From: Syngnathus acus | Taxonomy: Eukaryota > Chordata > Actinopteri > Syngnathiformes > Syngnathidae | Reading direction: 5' to 3' | DNA length: 64,000 nucleotides | Assembly: GCF_901709675.1 (NCBI RefSeq) | Contig: NC_051095.1 | Coordinates: 865,001-929,000, forward strand | Part shown: positions 36,301-51,308 of the stretch, piece after piece | How the letters are laid out: each line of letters opens with the position of its first letter | Position numbering within the stretch: the stretch's first letter is position 1 | The notes under the pieces: model-generated | What the model saw: the letters and a program-made list of their open reading frames with translations, nothing else | Database searches by the model: none | Told to the model about the DNA's origin: nothing | Program-made: the position numbers and the translations under genes

Positions 36301-38637
36301 CCACTTGTTGCGCGGATCTCCGATTGTCGTCTAACCCCCCCTGCTCGCCCGTCAGTCGGAGGACTCCTTTGGCCTGAGGCGTCTCTACGGGATCCTGGGC
36401 TCGTGTCTCTTCTACAAGGTGAGTCCAAGCGTTGGGCGTGCAGCTCTTTCCTTCAAAGCGGTGAAAAAGGTTTTGGGGCTTGCACTCAACAGTCGTACCT
36501 GATCGCCAGTCATCTCCCTAAAGAGGTTCTGCTGGACGTGTGTCTGTACATGCGCCACTACCGCCTGCTGTCCGCCGAGTGGCGGCGGCGGCGGACGGGC
36601 CAACTGCTCATCTGGCGCGAGGTCTTTCTTCAGGGTCCCCTTCCACGACGACACTTCCTTCTCATCGTGGGCTTGGTGAGTAGCAAAGTCAAAAGGAACC
36701 TTCAGATAAATATAATGAAATGTCTTTTTCTTTTTCCCAATTAATATCATACGTGAGCCTTTTCAAATTTGCAGGTGAACATTTTGGGATTTTGTTTTTC
36801 TGCTAAATGTGTGTCCGTCAGGGCTGCTGGCTGCAGTGTGTGCTGCTGGAGGCCAGAGGCTGCGCGAGGCATTCCGATGCATCTCCGGGCCCCGATTGCG
36901 TTTACGTAGATCAGGTGCGGCGCTCGCGGCTGTCCACGTGACAGTTTGTGGGTCTGCGGCGGGTCGCTAACCACGCCGCATGTTCAGGCCAAGGCCACGC
37001 TGCTACGATTGGAGATTCTGGAGGAAGCTGTCGAAGATCGCCTGAGCGCCCCCGCTGCTCCGCGCCTGTTCTGTGCAGACTGGTTCCTCCAAGCTGGCCC
37101 GTCCCAGGCCCATCTAGACGGCCCGTTTGGGGAGAAGACCCAAGATTGGCGGGGTGAGGGACACACGGACACCGGGGCAAGTTCTCCAGCGATTCCATGA
37201 CTCGACACAAACGAAGCACCCTGACATGAGGATCATCGCTTGTTGCATTTTTTTTTTTTTCTTCCTCCATCAGGCCCAGTGGACAAAGCGCTCCAACCCG
37301 TTCTACCTGAGCGCACTCATGAAGACTCTGAGTAGGAGGGATGCGGACGAGATGCCCAGCGCCAGCAGGTTTGCGCGTCCCCACATTTTCCGGCTAAGGT
37401 TTCCACGCCGAGCTGAACCTTCCCGTCCGACGGTGTGCGCGGCAGACTGAGCGTCGGTGCCGAGAACATCTTGTTCCACTACTTGCTCATGGAAACGGTC
37501 CAGGGGATCTTCATCGCGCCCACGCTAACGGACGAGGCTCAGCTCGGCGGATCCGTTCACCCGTTGCTCGTTCGCAACTTTCACCGCTGCTGCCTGTCCA
37601 TTCGGGCCGTGTTCAAAGAAAACATGTCGCTGCAAGTAAGCATGATTTTATTTTGTTCCACCCACTTGAACTTGACTGTAAAACTGACACTTCAAAAAAG
37701 AGAAGAAAATATTGAAATTTTTATACCTCTAACAAACCATAACTTACGAATACTTTTAAACATAAATGTTCAACCAAAGAACAAAACTTTTAAACACACA
37801 AGATAGAATTATACGCTGCATATTGAAACAAATGTTTAGCCATACCACAAAGTTTGATCTAGCAGCATGAATTTTACAGAATTAAAAATCCTCCAAAAAC
37901 TGGACATGAACACACAGGGCAGCAGCAACTTAGTCATGACCAGCTCAGTGGCCTAGTGGTAGAGTGTCCGCCCTGAGACTGGAAGGTTGTGGGTTCAAAC
38001 CCCGGCCGGGTCATACCAAAGACTATAAAAATGGGACCCATTGCATCCCTGCTTGGCACTCAGCATTAAGGGTTGGAATTGGGGGGTTAGATCACCAACT
38101 GATTCCCGAGCGCGGCACCGCTGCTCACTGCTCCCCTCTCCCCCAGGGGATGGATTAAAATCACACGGGGATGGGTTAAATGCAGAGGACAAATTTCACC
38201 ACACCCAGGTGTGTGTGTGACGATCATTGGGACTTTAATCTTTTTTTAATCTTTAATCTTTAATGACAAACGGGCACATTTTTGTGTGGTGGCCTTTGCC
38301 CCTTTAGGGGCAGCGGGCGGCTGGGCGGTCTGGTGGCGTGGGCCTGGTCCAAGAGCACGGAGTCTTGTTCCAGTTTCTACCTGAAAACTGGACAGAACAG
38401 AGGAAAGCCGCACCCACCCTGACGTACTGGGTCATCGGGTAGGTCCGGCCGGGACCGGAAGGCGACGTTCCTCCGTGTAGACGTTTGAGCTTACGTTTGG
38501 ATCTCGCTTTCTTTCCACCTTTCAGGCGATTGTTGCTGGAGCCCGTTCCTCAAGAGTTCTATGTGTGCTTTCACGACTCTGTACCGGAGGTTCCTGTGGA
38601 GATGGCCTTCAGGCTCTCTTTTGGTTTGGCCACTTGA
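33376..38637 (+). CDS. intu: Inturned (CPLANE effector, PDZ and longin-like domains), 17 exons
   Basis: Exons: 33376-33389, 33718-34097, 34325-34410, 34553-34732, 34817-34935, 35118-35207, 35384-35461, 35529-35703, 36228-36281, 36356-36418, 36493-36675, 36822-36914, 36988-37153, 37274-37368, 37446-37635, 38308-38438 and 38526-38637. Product about 735 residues (human 942). Landmarks are [19 protein letters not shown] near the N-terminus, a PDZ domain about residues 88-165 with [20 protein letters not shown], then [46 protein letters not shown] and [10 protein letters not shown]. With FUZ and WDPCP it forms the CPLANE complex needed for ciliary assembly and planar polarity. Joining exons 13 and 14 at the visible GT-AG sites leaves one extra base; flanking exons are in the expected frame. 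The first exon (four codons) is inferred from phase. Confidence 0.92.
36021..36035 (-). promoter_or_regulatory. CTCF-like motif (14/15)
   Basis: Minus strand CCACTAGATGGCGAC, one mismatch to the 15-base core. It lies in an intu intron. Confidence 0.45.
37938..38240 (+). mobile_element. tRNA-derived SINE in intu intron 15
   Basis: The head is tRNA-like, with an A box (TGGCCTAGTGGT, about 37950) and a B box (GGTTCAAACC, 37992-38001) spaced as in RNA polymerase III promoters. The body contains CTGCTCACTGCTCCCCTC and GATGGGTTAAATGCAGAGG, and the end has TGTGTGTGACGATCATTGG followed by an AATCTTT-repeat tail. The same 3' segment appears inverted at 49168. The element looks nearly full length. Confidence 0.85.
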
Positions 38638-39211
38638 TGGAGTGACTTAGTTTGAGATTGGTTTTGACGGTTGTTGTTTTTTTCTTTTTAAATACTTTTA
38701 GTAGTTTTTGTTTTTCAAAAATACTTTAATTTGATTTTTTTTTTTTTACATATGTGGAGTATCTGACTATTGCGAGAATAACGATTAAAAAAAGCATTGT
38801 GTGATTATCAAATGAATGTGTGACCTTCCTTTTTCTGTAGCAAAATTCTTTCAAAACTAACTGAAGCTTAATTGAAAAAATGAGGAACATTTTCACTGAT
38901 TACGGTTTTAGTTTCATAAACGCACGATTAAGCACATTTTTTTTTTTTTTTTTTAAAAGGTTTGTGAATGTGATTTTATTTAATGAGTTTTTGTGAACTA
39001 TAATAACCTTGGTTCCTTTAAAGAAAGCACTCTGGGTGTGAAAAAGGAAATCCAGCCAAGGAAAGGAGCAGTGAAGATTTTGCAGGCTACACATTTCCTT
39101 AATTATCTTCACAGTCGACTTCAACTGGGGCAGACTACCAGCTTGAAGCAAGCGGGTCTTCTTTCCTCAAAGTCATGTTATTCGGTTGTCCATAAGTGAG
39201 AAGAAGACCTG
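38638..39211. other. Convergent intergenic spacer intu / ino80b
   Basis: 574 bases between stop codons on opposite strands. Candidate polyadenylation signals are ATTAAA at 38784 for intu and TTTATT at 38975-38980 (AATAAA on minus) for ino80b. AT-rich with long T runs; no coding exon seen. Confidence 0.6.
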
Positions 39212-40643
39212 TCAACAAACTGCCTGCATGTTCCTTTTGTAGCACTGCAGGCTGCACAGAGGGATGCCCGTTTTGGAGCAGCTGTATTTCTTCGGGTTGG
39301 AGCAGCCACTCACCCCGCAGCTCACGGGGGGGACCAGAGGCGGCGGCGGAGGGTGCGGCGCGGGGGCGGGGACGCCGGCGGGGAAGGAGATGGTCACGCC
39401 TCGGGACGAGTCACTGTAGCGGACGATGGGACACTGGCTAAGCTTGGACTTCTTCTCTCGCGTGCTTTTGATCTTGGCCTTGCTGGTCTTGGTGAGTCTC
39501 TCGATGGTCTGGTTCTTGCTCTCCTCCGCTTTCTTGGCCGCCTGCAAGCGCCGCTTGCGAGCGCGCTCTTCCCGCTTCTGCATCATCTCGACGGTCATCT
39601 CCTTCTCTTTGTAGCCCATGGGCAGCTCCAGGAGGGGCTGTATCTGCTGCTTGTGGAGTAGTGCTTTCTGAAAGGCGCAAGGTGTCTGTGAGCAAAAACG
39701 TGCCCCCCCCCCCCCCCAAACTCCTCCTTCCCCCTCACCTGTCGAGCCGTGAGCAGGGACTCGTCAACCTCCTTCTTGAGCTCGCCGTTGTCGTCAAGCT
39801 CACCTTTCTCCAGAGCGTCAAGCCACCTCTCCTCCTCGTCCACGGGCACGCCCAACATGGAGTCAGAGTCCATGTCAGGCAGAGGAGACGTGGCCATGTT
39901 GCTGTCTTCATCTGAGACAGGCAAGACAGTCTGAACAGGCACATGGACTTTTTTGGAGCCAGGTGCTCAAGCCACCAAATGGTGAATTAAAATGTTCCAT
40001 TAACGAGTATGTGAAGCGGGAAAGGAGCTCCAGGCAAAAAGGCTGTTGGCAGGACACGACATCATATCTTTTACTTGTTCTCACCCAGCCAGGCCCGATA
40101 CTGCTCCAGAGGCACAGAAGGCTCGTCATCTTCCTCTTCTTCCTCCTCATCGTCGTCGTCGTTGTCTTCGTCGTCATCGTTGTCATCGTCGTCGTCCACG
40201 ATCATCAATGGCGAGGGAGGACAAGCCACACCAGGGTGCACGGTGAAAGTAGGAACACTGGAAGGGTCAAAAGAGCAATTAACGCGGATGGGCAAGTGAA
40301 TGTAACGGGTGGCCGTCTCACCTCTTTGTCCCTAGCGTCTGTCCTCCCAGCTTGATCTTGAGTCGCAGTTGCGGGGGCGGGCGAGGGATGACGACGGGCT
40401 CTGGAATCTCAGAGAGCCCTTGGTGCTTCCTCTTGTGCCTCTTGTGTTTTTTATGCTTATGTTTGTGCATGCCATGCAGCCCCACGTTGCCTTCGCCTGC
40501 ACGTAAACATGAATAGATCAGCACCTAACCATTTTTGGGAGCCTTGCAGGGTCAAAAGATGTGACATAGACATTATATTCTCATCAAGGGAGTAGGCACT
40601 CACAGGGAAACCTGGAATGAGCCACGTCTTTTCTTTTCCCCAT
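39212..40643 (-). CDS. ino80b: INO80 complex subunit B (PAPA-1, HIT zinc finger), five exons
   Basis: Exons from the 5' end (minus strand): 40643-40604, 40496-40322, 40257-40085, 39911-39739 and 39667-39212. They join in frame to 338 residues (human 356). The start MGKRKDVAHSRFP is in a 40-base exon. A Lys/His-rich segment (KHKHKKHKRHKRKH) is followed by LRLKIKLGGQTLGTKS, an acidic run at residues 93-116 made only of D, E and N, VPLEQYRAWL, RWLDALEKGELDDNGELKKE and REERARKRRLQAAKKAEE. A C-terminal HIT zinc finger spans about residues 304-338 (C304, C309, C317, C325, C329). The protein is a subunit of the INO80 nucleosome remodeller in the nucleus. The acidic run is encoded by a GAC/GAT/GAA trinucleotide tract and is longer than in human. 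Confidence 0.96.
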
Positions 40644-41280
40644 TGAAGTTACTGCAGCGGCTCTACTTCATGGCAGCAAACGCACTAAAAAGTAAGTCCA
40701 CAAAGATTTGACTTCCGCTGCAAAATAACGACAAGTGTTATGTTCGTCAACATTAAAGTGGGATTTAGCGGCTACAACGCGTTCAATATGCGTGAGTTTA
40801 ACCTCGAAGAGAACAAAATAGAGGCAGAAGTTAAAAATGTTGGGGTAGAAGCTAACGCTAACAACACGCAATTAAACATCAACTTCCGGCCAGTTCTTGC
40901 TGTCTTGTTGACGCTCACTGCCCTCTACTGGCAGAGGGCTGATTTTGGAATTCGTAAGCCACGCAGAGCTCTTGTCTCGTCCTGTCCTGTCCTGCCTTTC
41001 CGAGCGTGACTTGGCGTGTGTTTTATTTATTTATTTACTCTTCATTTCGTTGTCCTTTACGAAATTAACTAATTCTTCACTCGACCGAGCTAGGGTTACG
41101 CAAGGTCACTGACGTCATAACCAAGCGTCAATATTGACTTACGGTGCTGAACTCAGCTAGTCATCTGTCTGTTTTCTTACAGGAGGAGTTCTGGAGGTTT
41201 CAAAAAAGGCTGATCTAATTATTAGGAACACGTGAACGGAGATCCCGGGTGGTTGCTGAGGAAGTCTTCCGACGGGAAAC
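40644..41280. promoter_or_regulatory. Divergent promoter ino80b / aadat with aadat leader exon
   Basis: 637 bases lie between the two start codons. A donor at 40954 (TTC|GTAAGC) and an acceptor ending at 41182 (TTTTCTTACAG) fit a noncoding aadat first exon ending at 40953 and a leader exon running from 41183 into the ATG at 41281, matching the noncoding first exon of human AADAT. A perfect CTCF motif (40917-40931) falls within the inferred leader exon. The leader structure is inference. Confidence 0.55.
40917..40931 (-). promoter_or_regulatory. CTCF-like motif (15/15)
   Basis: Minus strand CCAGTAGAGGGCAGT, a perfect fit to CCASYAGRKGGCRSY, in the divergent ino80b/aadat promoter. Confidence 0.55.
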
Positions 41281-43997
<2,717 letters not shown>

Positions 43998-44222
43998 TTT
44001 AATTGCAAATTTTTTCCCCTCAATCTTGCAATTGTCAAGATCTTCTTTTTGTGTCTTTTTTTTTTTTTTTAATATACACAAGCAATATTTTTTTTTCTGT
44101 ATGATACAATCTCAGATTGACATAAAGTCCAGAGAAACAGATGGCGGGCGGGCGCACTGCAGTCGTAGTTCTGCTACTATCAACTCGCTCCTTGCTTTGC
44201 TCCTCCTGCCTCGCTTCCATTC

Positions 44223-44252
44223 GCGCATGCGCACTCTGCGTACATACGTCAC
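44223..44252. promoter_or_regulatory. NRF1 palindrome plus CRE-like site
   Basis: GCGCATGCGC (44223-44232) is a perfect NRF1 consensus, followed 12 bases later by TACGTCAC (44245-44252), a CRE half-site of ATF/CREB type. Such pairs mark CpG-type promoters. The likely target is mfap3l downstream. Confidence 0.5.
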
Positions 44253-45450
44253 AGCCGCCCGTCGCACAAAAGCTGTCAAGCTGTGGGTCGCAGTCGGAGA
44301 CGAAAGAGAGTTGGAAAGTGCCCTCGAAGGCAGAAGGCCATGTAAAAGCAAAGCACAGCTAACAACCGAAAGTGGGCCCTTTGAACTTTGGGACAGAAAA
44401 CGCTTCGGATTTGTTGGCGACTCCTTGATAAGGAGCAACTGGTGCAGCCAGCACTGGAGCGCCCCACTGTGGCCAAGCAGTTTGAGGCATGAAGAAAGCG
44501 GCTCGCTTGACAGGTCCCGACTCGAGCGAGCATCGTCGCCCCATCTTGGCCCAGCTGACAAGCCCTGTTGTGAGTACAAACATCCGAAATGACCCTAAAA
44601 CAGGCGAAATTGCCTCGCCACGTTACCTCGGCGCTTCCGAGCGATACGCGAAGGTCGTCGACTTGTGGGCAGCTGCCAGCATTTCCGTTGTTTTCAACGC
44701 GAGACCACTGCGACATTATTTGGGAGGAGACGTGTAAAAAAAAAAAAAAAAATTTATATAAACAAACAAACGTGAAATGTCTGTCGTTTTGTCGTCGCCA
44801 CATCGGGTCAGAAGCAGCCGATATGTTGAATTTCCGTCCGCTTTATTTGCACTCGGGCTTGCTCCGAAGGGTCCCGTGACAAAGACACTGTCCAGATCAT
44901 AGCCGTATCCCACATCCGTTTGAACGCAACACTCTCAATATAGATGTAGCAATGTACATTAAATCAAAGTGTAATTCATCCCCTTGCGCATAAAGGCCGC
45001 TATCTGCGAGCATGTGTTTCGTAATATTACATTGTAGTCCGTGGTCGGCCCGTTCGTCGGTTTTTGCAACGAGGCCAGGAAGAAAACGGCGCCGCTTTTT
45101 TCCCCTCCCTCTGTCGGCTTGTCGTTTTCATCCAGCCGAAATGTTTGGCCGCAAAAGGAAAAACTGGTAACGGTGGTCGTAATTAAGTAACGAAATACGT
45201 TTTCACGTAGTCATATTTTTTCCAATTTTGCTTCTCACATTTGAAAACTTCGTGTGTGTACTTCCTTCTGTAATTTGTATCAGACGTCTCACTTTTTTTT
45301 TTTTTTTGGTGGGATCAGTTTAGGCAAACAACTCATTAGTTGTTCCAAGCAACAACTAATGCTGCATCGAAACGTTTATAAGACAGACTACACTTGTGGA
45401 GAAAATCTACTTTGTCGCACACGAGCGTTTGGGGTTCATCGTGAATGTAT

Positions 45451-45613
45451 TACCGTATTGGCCCGAATATAAGATGACCCCGATTATAAGACGACCCCCT
45501 TTTTTTCAAGACTCAAGTTTGAAAAAAGCCTTTGTCAAGACCCCGAATGTAAGACGAAGCCCCCTTTTTCAGTTTTAATTCAACGAATCGTCTTATATTC
45601 GGGCCAATACGGC
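45451..45613. mobile_element. MITE with ~25-bp inverted repeats
   Basis: The left end CCGTATTGGCCCGAATATAA (from 45453) is repeated inverted at the right end, TTATATTCGGGCCAATACGG (ending 45612). Between them are two further direct copies of an AAGACGACCCC-like block. There is no transposase. Flanks show no clear target duplication. Confidence 0.75.
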
Positions 45614-45885
45614 AATTATATTTGCTAAGGCCGTACAGAGCACGGAAGCTGAAAGTGGTCCCGCTGGTTCAAGTGGCTTTAAGAACGTCAGTGTTTGAAT
45701 TTGTGAGGAACTACGTCAAACTGTTTGTGTCGGCTCATTTTTAACATCTTGTTTTCAGTGAGATGTTTCCCGCTGCTCAACCCAGATAGCCAATCAGCGA
45801 GCGTGGCGCCGCCGGACGGAGGAATGACCTTGTGACACGCTGACAGTCTCACTCCCCCACCCCCCCTCCCCACCCCAAAAAAAAG

Positions 45886-47221
<1,336 letters not shown>

Positions 47222-48479
47222 GCGACGAGATGACTCGGCGAGCTGTTCTGACAACTGAGCGATGGCGTGCCGGCATTTCATTTTGCGTCTCGCTTGAATG
47301 TAAACAAATCTTTCGCTGCAAGCGACTGCCATAATGTCTCCTCGTTTTCATGCCGTCGTTCCTCCTTCCATTTTCACTGTGCAGGTTTGGATTTGGTCAA
47401 TTTGTCCTGAAATTGTAGTAAAGCAAAACTAACAAAAAATGATTTCATGAAATGAAAATGCATAATAAAAGAAAACTATAGCCAAAGACCTTTTCCTTTA
47501 ATGTCATGTATGAACGCTTGAGCTTTGGCAGAGATTTACAGGCAGGCCAGTAGGCTTTTAGGAACTATAGTTTGTTTGACTTGAGCTTAGTTACTGTTTT
47601 TATTGCACTCAACAAATTTCAACAACTATAACTAAAGCATAGGCCACTTCATTAGGGAAAAAGCGGAAATGAAAGTGAAAAGTGCCACAACCCGCCCGCC
47701 CTCACCCCCACTTTCTGATTGGCTGTTGGATGTGTGACGTCACTCGGACACTCTATTAGGTACACCGCCATTTTCAGGTTCGTTCGCGAAGATTCACGAG
47801 TGAGTGACAGAGAGCGAGCGTTGCTGCTATGCCAGCCGACACACGTTATGCCGACATTGATGTTTTCATTTTGTATTTGTTGGATTGTAGTTGATGGTGT
47901 TATTATACCGAATGTGTTTCTGTCTGAATAAAAGGTTGAAAAATAATCCGTTATGCCGACATTTGTCATTTTGGGGGACACCAACTCATATAACAACGTC
48001 AAACACATACATATTGTCATATAAAGCAGTGAACCAAATGTCAGATTTTTATGTTTTAATTGGCGAATATAAAAACAAGGAATAAAACACCAGACAAGTT
48101 TTAACATTGTTTATTAAAATAATAATAATGAAAGTCAATTTCAAACAGCAATCGAATGTGAAATTGCAGTAGATACATTGGACAACAATATTTAGGCGTA
48201 TAGATGCATACACGTTACTTAAAAACAACGATAAGTGTTATAAAATAAAGATGACCCAAAGAGAAGCATAATCTCCCCGTTTTTGCATCAGTAAAGTAAG
48301 TTTTGCGCATCCCCTCATCCAATAAAAATGAGCCGTTAGCTTGCATAAAAGAAGTGGTGTTTCACTGAGTGGTTCTTTCTTTCCTTGGCAAATCGTAAAT
48401 CGACATTCTGGCTTCCATAGTTCACGCCAGGAGGGAGACGCAACACGTTCACCGACTGGTCAGTTGATGCGCAGGAACT

Positions 48480-48830
48480 GGAAGGAAGGCAGTTGACCCA
48501 TGGACTCGTTCGTGAACGGGAAAGTCAGGATTCGTTCCTTCACTGATCCGTCCGTTCTCGCGATAAACTGGAAATGCAAATCACTCACAGATCCGTTCAG
48601 TTGGTGAACGGCAAATGCAATTCACGACTCGTTCGTGAACGGGAAGTGACGTCATTTTCTTCGTTTTGTTTTACGGCGAGGTGGCACCAGCTTCAATGCG
48701 CATTACCGACAACTACTGGTTGAAGTCATATGAACTGAAAAAAGAACGAATCACTTTAGAAAGTGATTCGTTCACTCTCGTTCACTCAAATGATTCGTTC
48801 ATTTGAACGAATCGTCCACTCACGAGCCAA
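48480..48830. repeat. TTCGTTCA / TGAACGAA repeat cluster
   Basis: GACTCGTTCGTGAACGGGAA occurs at about 48503 and 48625, with many shorter TTCGTTCA and TGAACGAA blocks in both directions ending in ATTCGTTCATTTGAACGAAT near 48793. It resembles the repeat-rich ends of a fish DNA transposon; class not determined. Confidence 0.55.
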
Positions 48831-48898
48831 CACGAGTAGGGCTGCACTTGCTTGACTTGTGTGCCGACACCGTGAGTTCGATTCCCACGTATGACGGT

Positions 48899-48929
48899 GT
48901 GTGTGAATGTGTGTGTGTGTGTGTGTGTG
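48899..48929. repeat. (GT)n microsatellite
   Basis: Dinucleotide GT run continuing into GCGA units. Confidence 0.9.
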
Positions 48930-49005
48930 CGTGCGAGCGAGCGAGCGAGTGATCAAAAAAAGAGAAGCACAGGTAGTGAACAGCAGGAGAGCAAAGGACA
49001 AATAT

Positions 49006-49150
49006 ATCCATCCATCCATCCATCCATTTTCTGAACCGCTTACCGTTTTTTTCCATGTATAATGCGCCCCCATGTATAATACGCACCCTAGAAATGGCAT
49101 GTTGATGCTGGAAAAAAGCCTGTACCCATGTATAATACGCACCCAATTTT
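49006..49150. repeat. (CCAT)n array and CATGTATAATACGC repeat
   Basis: A CCAT array (49006-49027) leads into TTTTCTGAACCGCTTA, the usual 3' edge of a fish LINE. Directly after it, CATGTATAATRCGC is found three times between 49056 and 49142. Both are transposon debris. Confidence 0.6.
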
Positions 49151-49167
49151 TTTTTTTTTTTTTAAAG

Positions 49168-49278
49168 TCCCAATGATCGTCACACACGCATCTGGGTGTG
49201 GTGAAATTTGTCCTCTGCATTTGACCCATCCCCGTGTGATTTTGATCCATCCCCTGGGGGAGAGGGGAGCAGTGAGCA
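49168..49278 (-). mobile_element. Inverted SINE 3' fragment
   Basis: On the minus strand this is the 3' half of the element at 37938, including CTGCTCACTGCTCCCCTC and GGATGGGTCAAATGCAGAGG and the CATTGGGACTTT end. The tRNA-like head is missing, a typical 5' truncation. Confidence 0.8.
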
Positions 49279-49332
49279 GGCTGAAGATGAATGATTCACT
49301 TATTGAAAGGGCCTTCTGCTTGCTTGCTTCGA

Positions 49333-49347
49333 CCACCAGGAGGCAGT
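49333..49347 (+). promoter_or_regulatory. CTCF-like motif (14/15)
   Basis: CCACCAGGAGGCAGT on the plus strand, with one mismatch to the core (A at the K position). Confidence 0.45.
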
Positions 49348-49849
49348 ATAAAAAAAGATATAGCTGTATAATGCTGAGTTTCCGTTTGCCGATTTTGTTC
49401 ATTCTCGGCCTTTTTTGTTTTGTTTTGACGTCCACACACATACAACAACAATTCTATCGATATGTTATTGTTTTGTTTCATCCAATGTATTCTAGACTTT
49501 ACAAAGTCATGCAATTTATTTTTATTCTTTTCAGTCATCCAATCGATTCAAATAAGTCTGTTTTTAAGGACGAAGGTCAGACTGCTTGCTCCTCATCCTC
49601 AATTTAGTCTTAATGACTTCCTTAATGAAAACAGCTGCTGGCTAAAGCAGACGGTCAGACCCCGCCCCCTTTGCACCAACCAACCCAAGAAAGGTCCAAT
49701 ATCTCACCTCATGAAATGGAGCTTCCACGTTTGTTAGTCCAAATGCCGTGAACTACCCTGAAGGAGGAGGAGGAGTACAAGACAATTTCACAGCACTGTC
49801 CTTTAAAAAACACATTGGAAGTTTTTCAGACACGGAAGTCAACTGCCCT

Positions 49850-50140
49850 TAAGTTGGTTGGATTCTTTACGACGCAAATCACAGCTTTGGTCTCATCAGA
49901 CCAAAAGTGATTTTTGGAAGAATTTGCCCAGACTTATATAGAGGGCAGATTGCTGTCACGTACAACACAGCCAATACTTGCCAGAAATTCCTGCGGCTCC
50001 TTCAGTGTTGCCGTTGGCCTCTTGGCAGCCTTCCAAACCAATTTTGGAGACATCCAACTCTTGGTAATGCCACTTTTCCTCCACTTGTTGATGACTCGAT
50101 GGGCTGTGAATGCAACAGTGGCAGCTGCGTGCAGACTTAC
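49850..50140 (-). pseudogene. Tc1/mariner transposase relic
   Basis: Minus-strand reading gives AAKRPTATLKEPQEFLASIG, the helix-turn-helix part of fish Tc1-like transposases, then an in-frame stop, a deletion, and FWSDETKA, the region of the first catalytic aspartate. Frames shift between the parts and no inverted terminal repeat is recognised, so this is an inactive remnant. Confidence 0.65.
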
Positions 50141-50385
50141 AACATTTCACGTGCGCTTGACTTTGATTGGTTAGCTAATTGTGGAATTTTTATATTACGC
50201 AAACACCTGACATTTCAACTAGGGTGCTGAGATCTAAGAGTGAGCAAGTGAAAAGGCCGGCCCATTTCTAGTGCTTCTACTGGGCCACAAATGCACGAAA
50301 GAAAACAACTTCACTATTATTTTCACAGCTGGAACGTTGTGTCAGCCTTGGTGCTAACTTGGCAGGTTTACAATTTCAAAGACAA

Positions 50386-50404
50386 CCCCCCCCCCCCCCC
50401 CCCC
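50386..50404. repeat. Poly-C tract (19 C)
   Basis: An uninterrupted C run, paired with a 17-base G run about 175 bases downstream. Lengths may be affected by sequencing error. Confidence 0.8.
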
Positions 50405-50578
50405 ACGCTGTCGGAAGGCCGACTTGCTGATTGGATCGCCCTGGAGACAGTTTGGAGCTAAAAACAATAATTGCCCGTGTCACGTGCGCACCAATCCAGA
50501 GCATTTATTAGCCGTCCTCAAAATACACAAGACACCAGAAGAAGGCCCCAGAAGTGTTTGCGCCATCCCATTACAAAA

Positions 50579-50595
50579 GGGGGGGGGGGGGGGGG
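50579..50595. repeat. Poly-G tract (17 G)
   Basis: An uninterrupted G run, complementary to the poly-C tract at 50386-50404. Confidence 0.8.
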
Positions 50596-51308
50596 AAAAG
50601 CTCATTTGTCCTTCTGTGCTGAGCTTTGACGCCACAGCCGCCGGTCAAAGAGAAATAAATAACATTGTCATCACACATTTCTGCCAACAACGATTTTGCC
50701 TCATAATATGGAAGCGGGACTTTGGACCCCCAACAGGTGGGCTGCCACTTACTTGATTGCTCGTTGACGTGCTTTTCCATCATTTGTGGATTTGGTCTTT
50801 ATGCACAGGAAGTCGGTGGGAATTGTGCTTTGGGATGAAATATTCAGTCGTGGAAAAGACAGTTGGTCGTCCCTCGCTAGCATATTTGTCTTGACGCTCG
50901 TTGGGCCACTTGGTGGAAAACGTGTGGCGTGTTTTGTCGCCGGATTGCAAACAATTGCGAAACGCCTGCTGCCAAGTGCTTGACCAAAAGTCCTATTCTT
51001 TGTTTAGCCATTTGCGACACGCACGCACGCACGCTCTCACACACACACACACACACGCAAATTGAAATTCAATAAATAAGACATGAGAGCGTTGTAAGGC
51101 AATGTTGACCAGGCGTTTCCAAACGCGTGGCAACCATCAGCACGCAAACATTCATTAAGAGCAAAACTTTTTTCAGGGAGCGAAGCAACGCTTTCAAGGC
51201 TTTGCGGGTGATGAGAGCTTCTGTTTTCGATTTGTCTTGCATTGCGTCCTATTTCAATCCCAAAGACAAAATCCAATTGTACGGAGAGCAATGCAGCTTG
51301 CCGGCGGC

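Larger units (their letters stand above)
43998..45885. other. aadat-mfap3l interval with probable mfap3l leader
   Basis: After the aadat stop there is AT-rich 3' UTR sequence, then a GC-rich promoter-like patch from 44130 to 44570. I infer an mfap3l noncoding exon ending at 44569 (donor TT|GTGAGT) joined to 45760 (acceptor TTGTTTTCAG), which leads into the ATG at 45886. A short MITE-like element sits at 45451-45613. Frames at 44026-44592 and 44276-44803 show no family similarity. Confidence 0.45.
47222..51308. other. mfap3l-mllt3 convergent interval, repeat-rich
   Basis: AATAAA at 47464-47469 is a good mfap3l polyadenylation signal. The rest contains a TTCGTTCA-type repeat cluster (48480-48830), a GT array, a (CCAT)n array, an AATACGC-type repeat, an inverted SINE fragment, a Tc1-like relic and paired poly-C and poly-G tracts. 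I see no protein-coding exon. Confidence 0.6.

Noticed and set aside
44026-44803. Long overlapping open frames on both strands after aadat
   Set aside because: GC-rich promoter-like sequence gives long frames by chance; neither strand shows a recognisable domain, and a good splice donor interrupts the plus-strand frame.
45141-45172. ATG with short basic peptide and a GT after it, as a possible first coding exon
   Set aside because: No downstream exon in matching phase other than mfap3l, which has its own signal-peptide start.
48845-48900. B-box-like GAGTTCGATTCCC suggesting a tRNA gene
   Set aside because: No convincing A box or cloverleaf arms; at best a relic of a tRNA-derived SINE next to a GT microsatellite.
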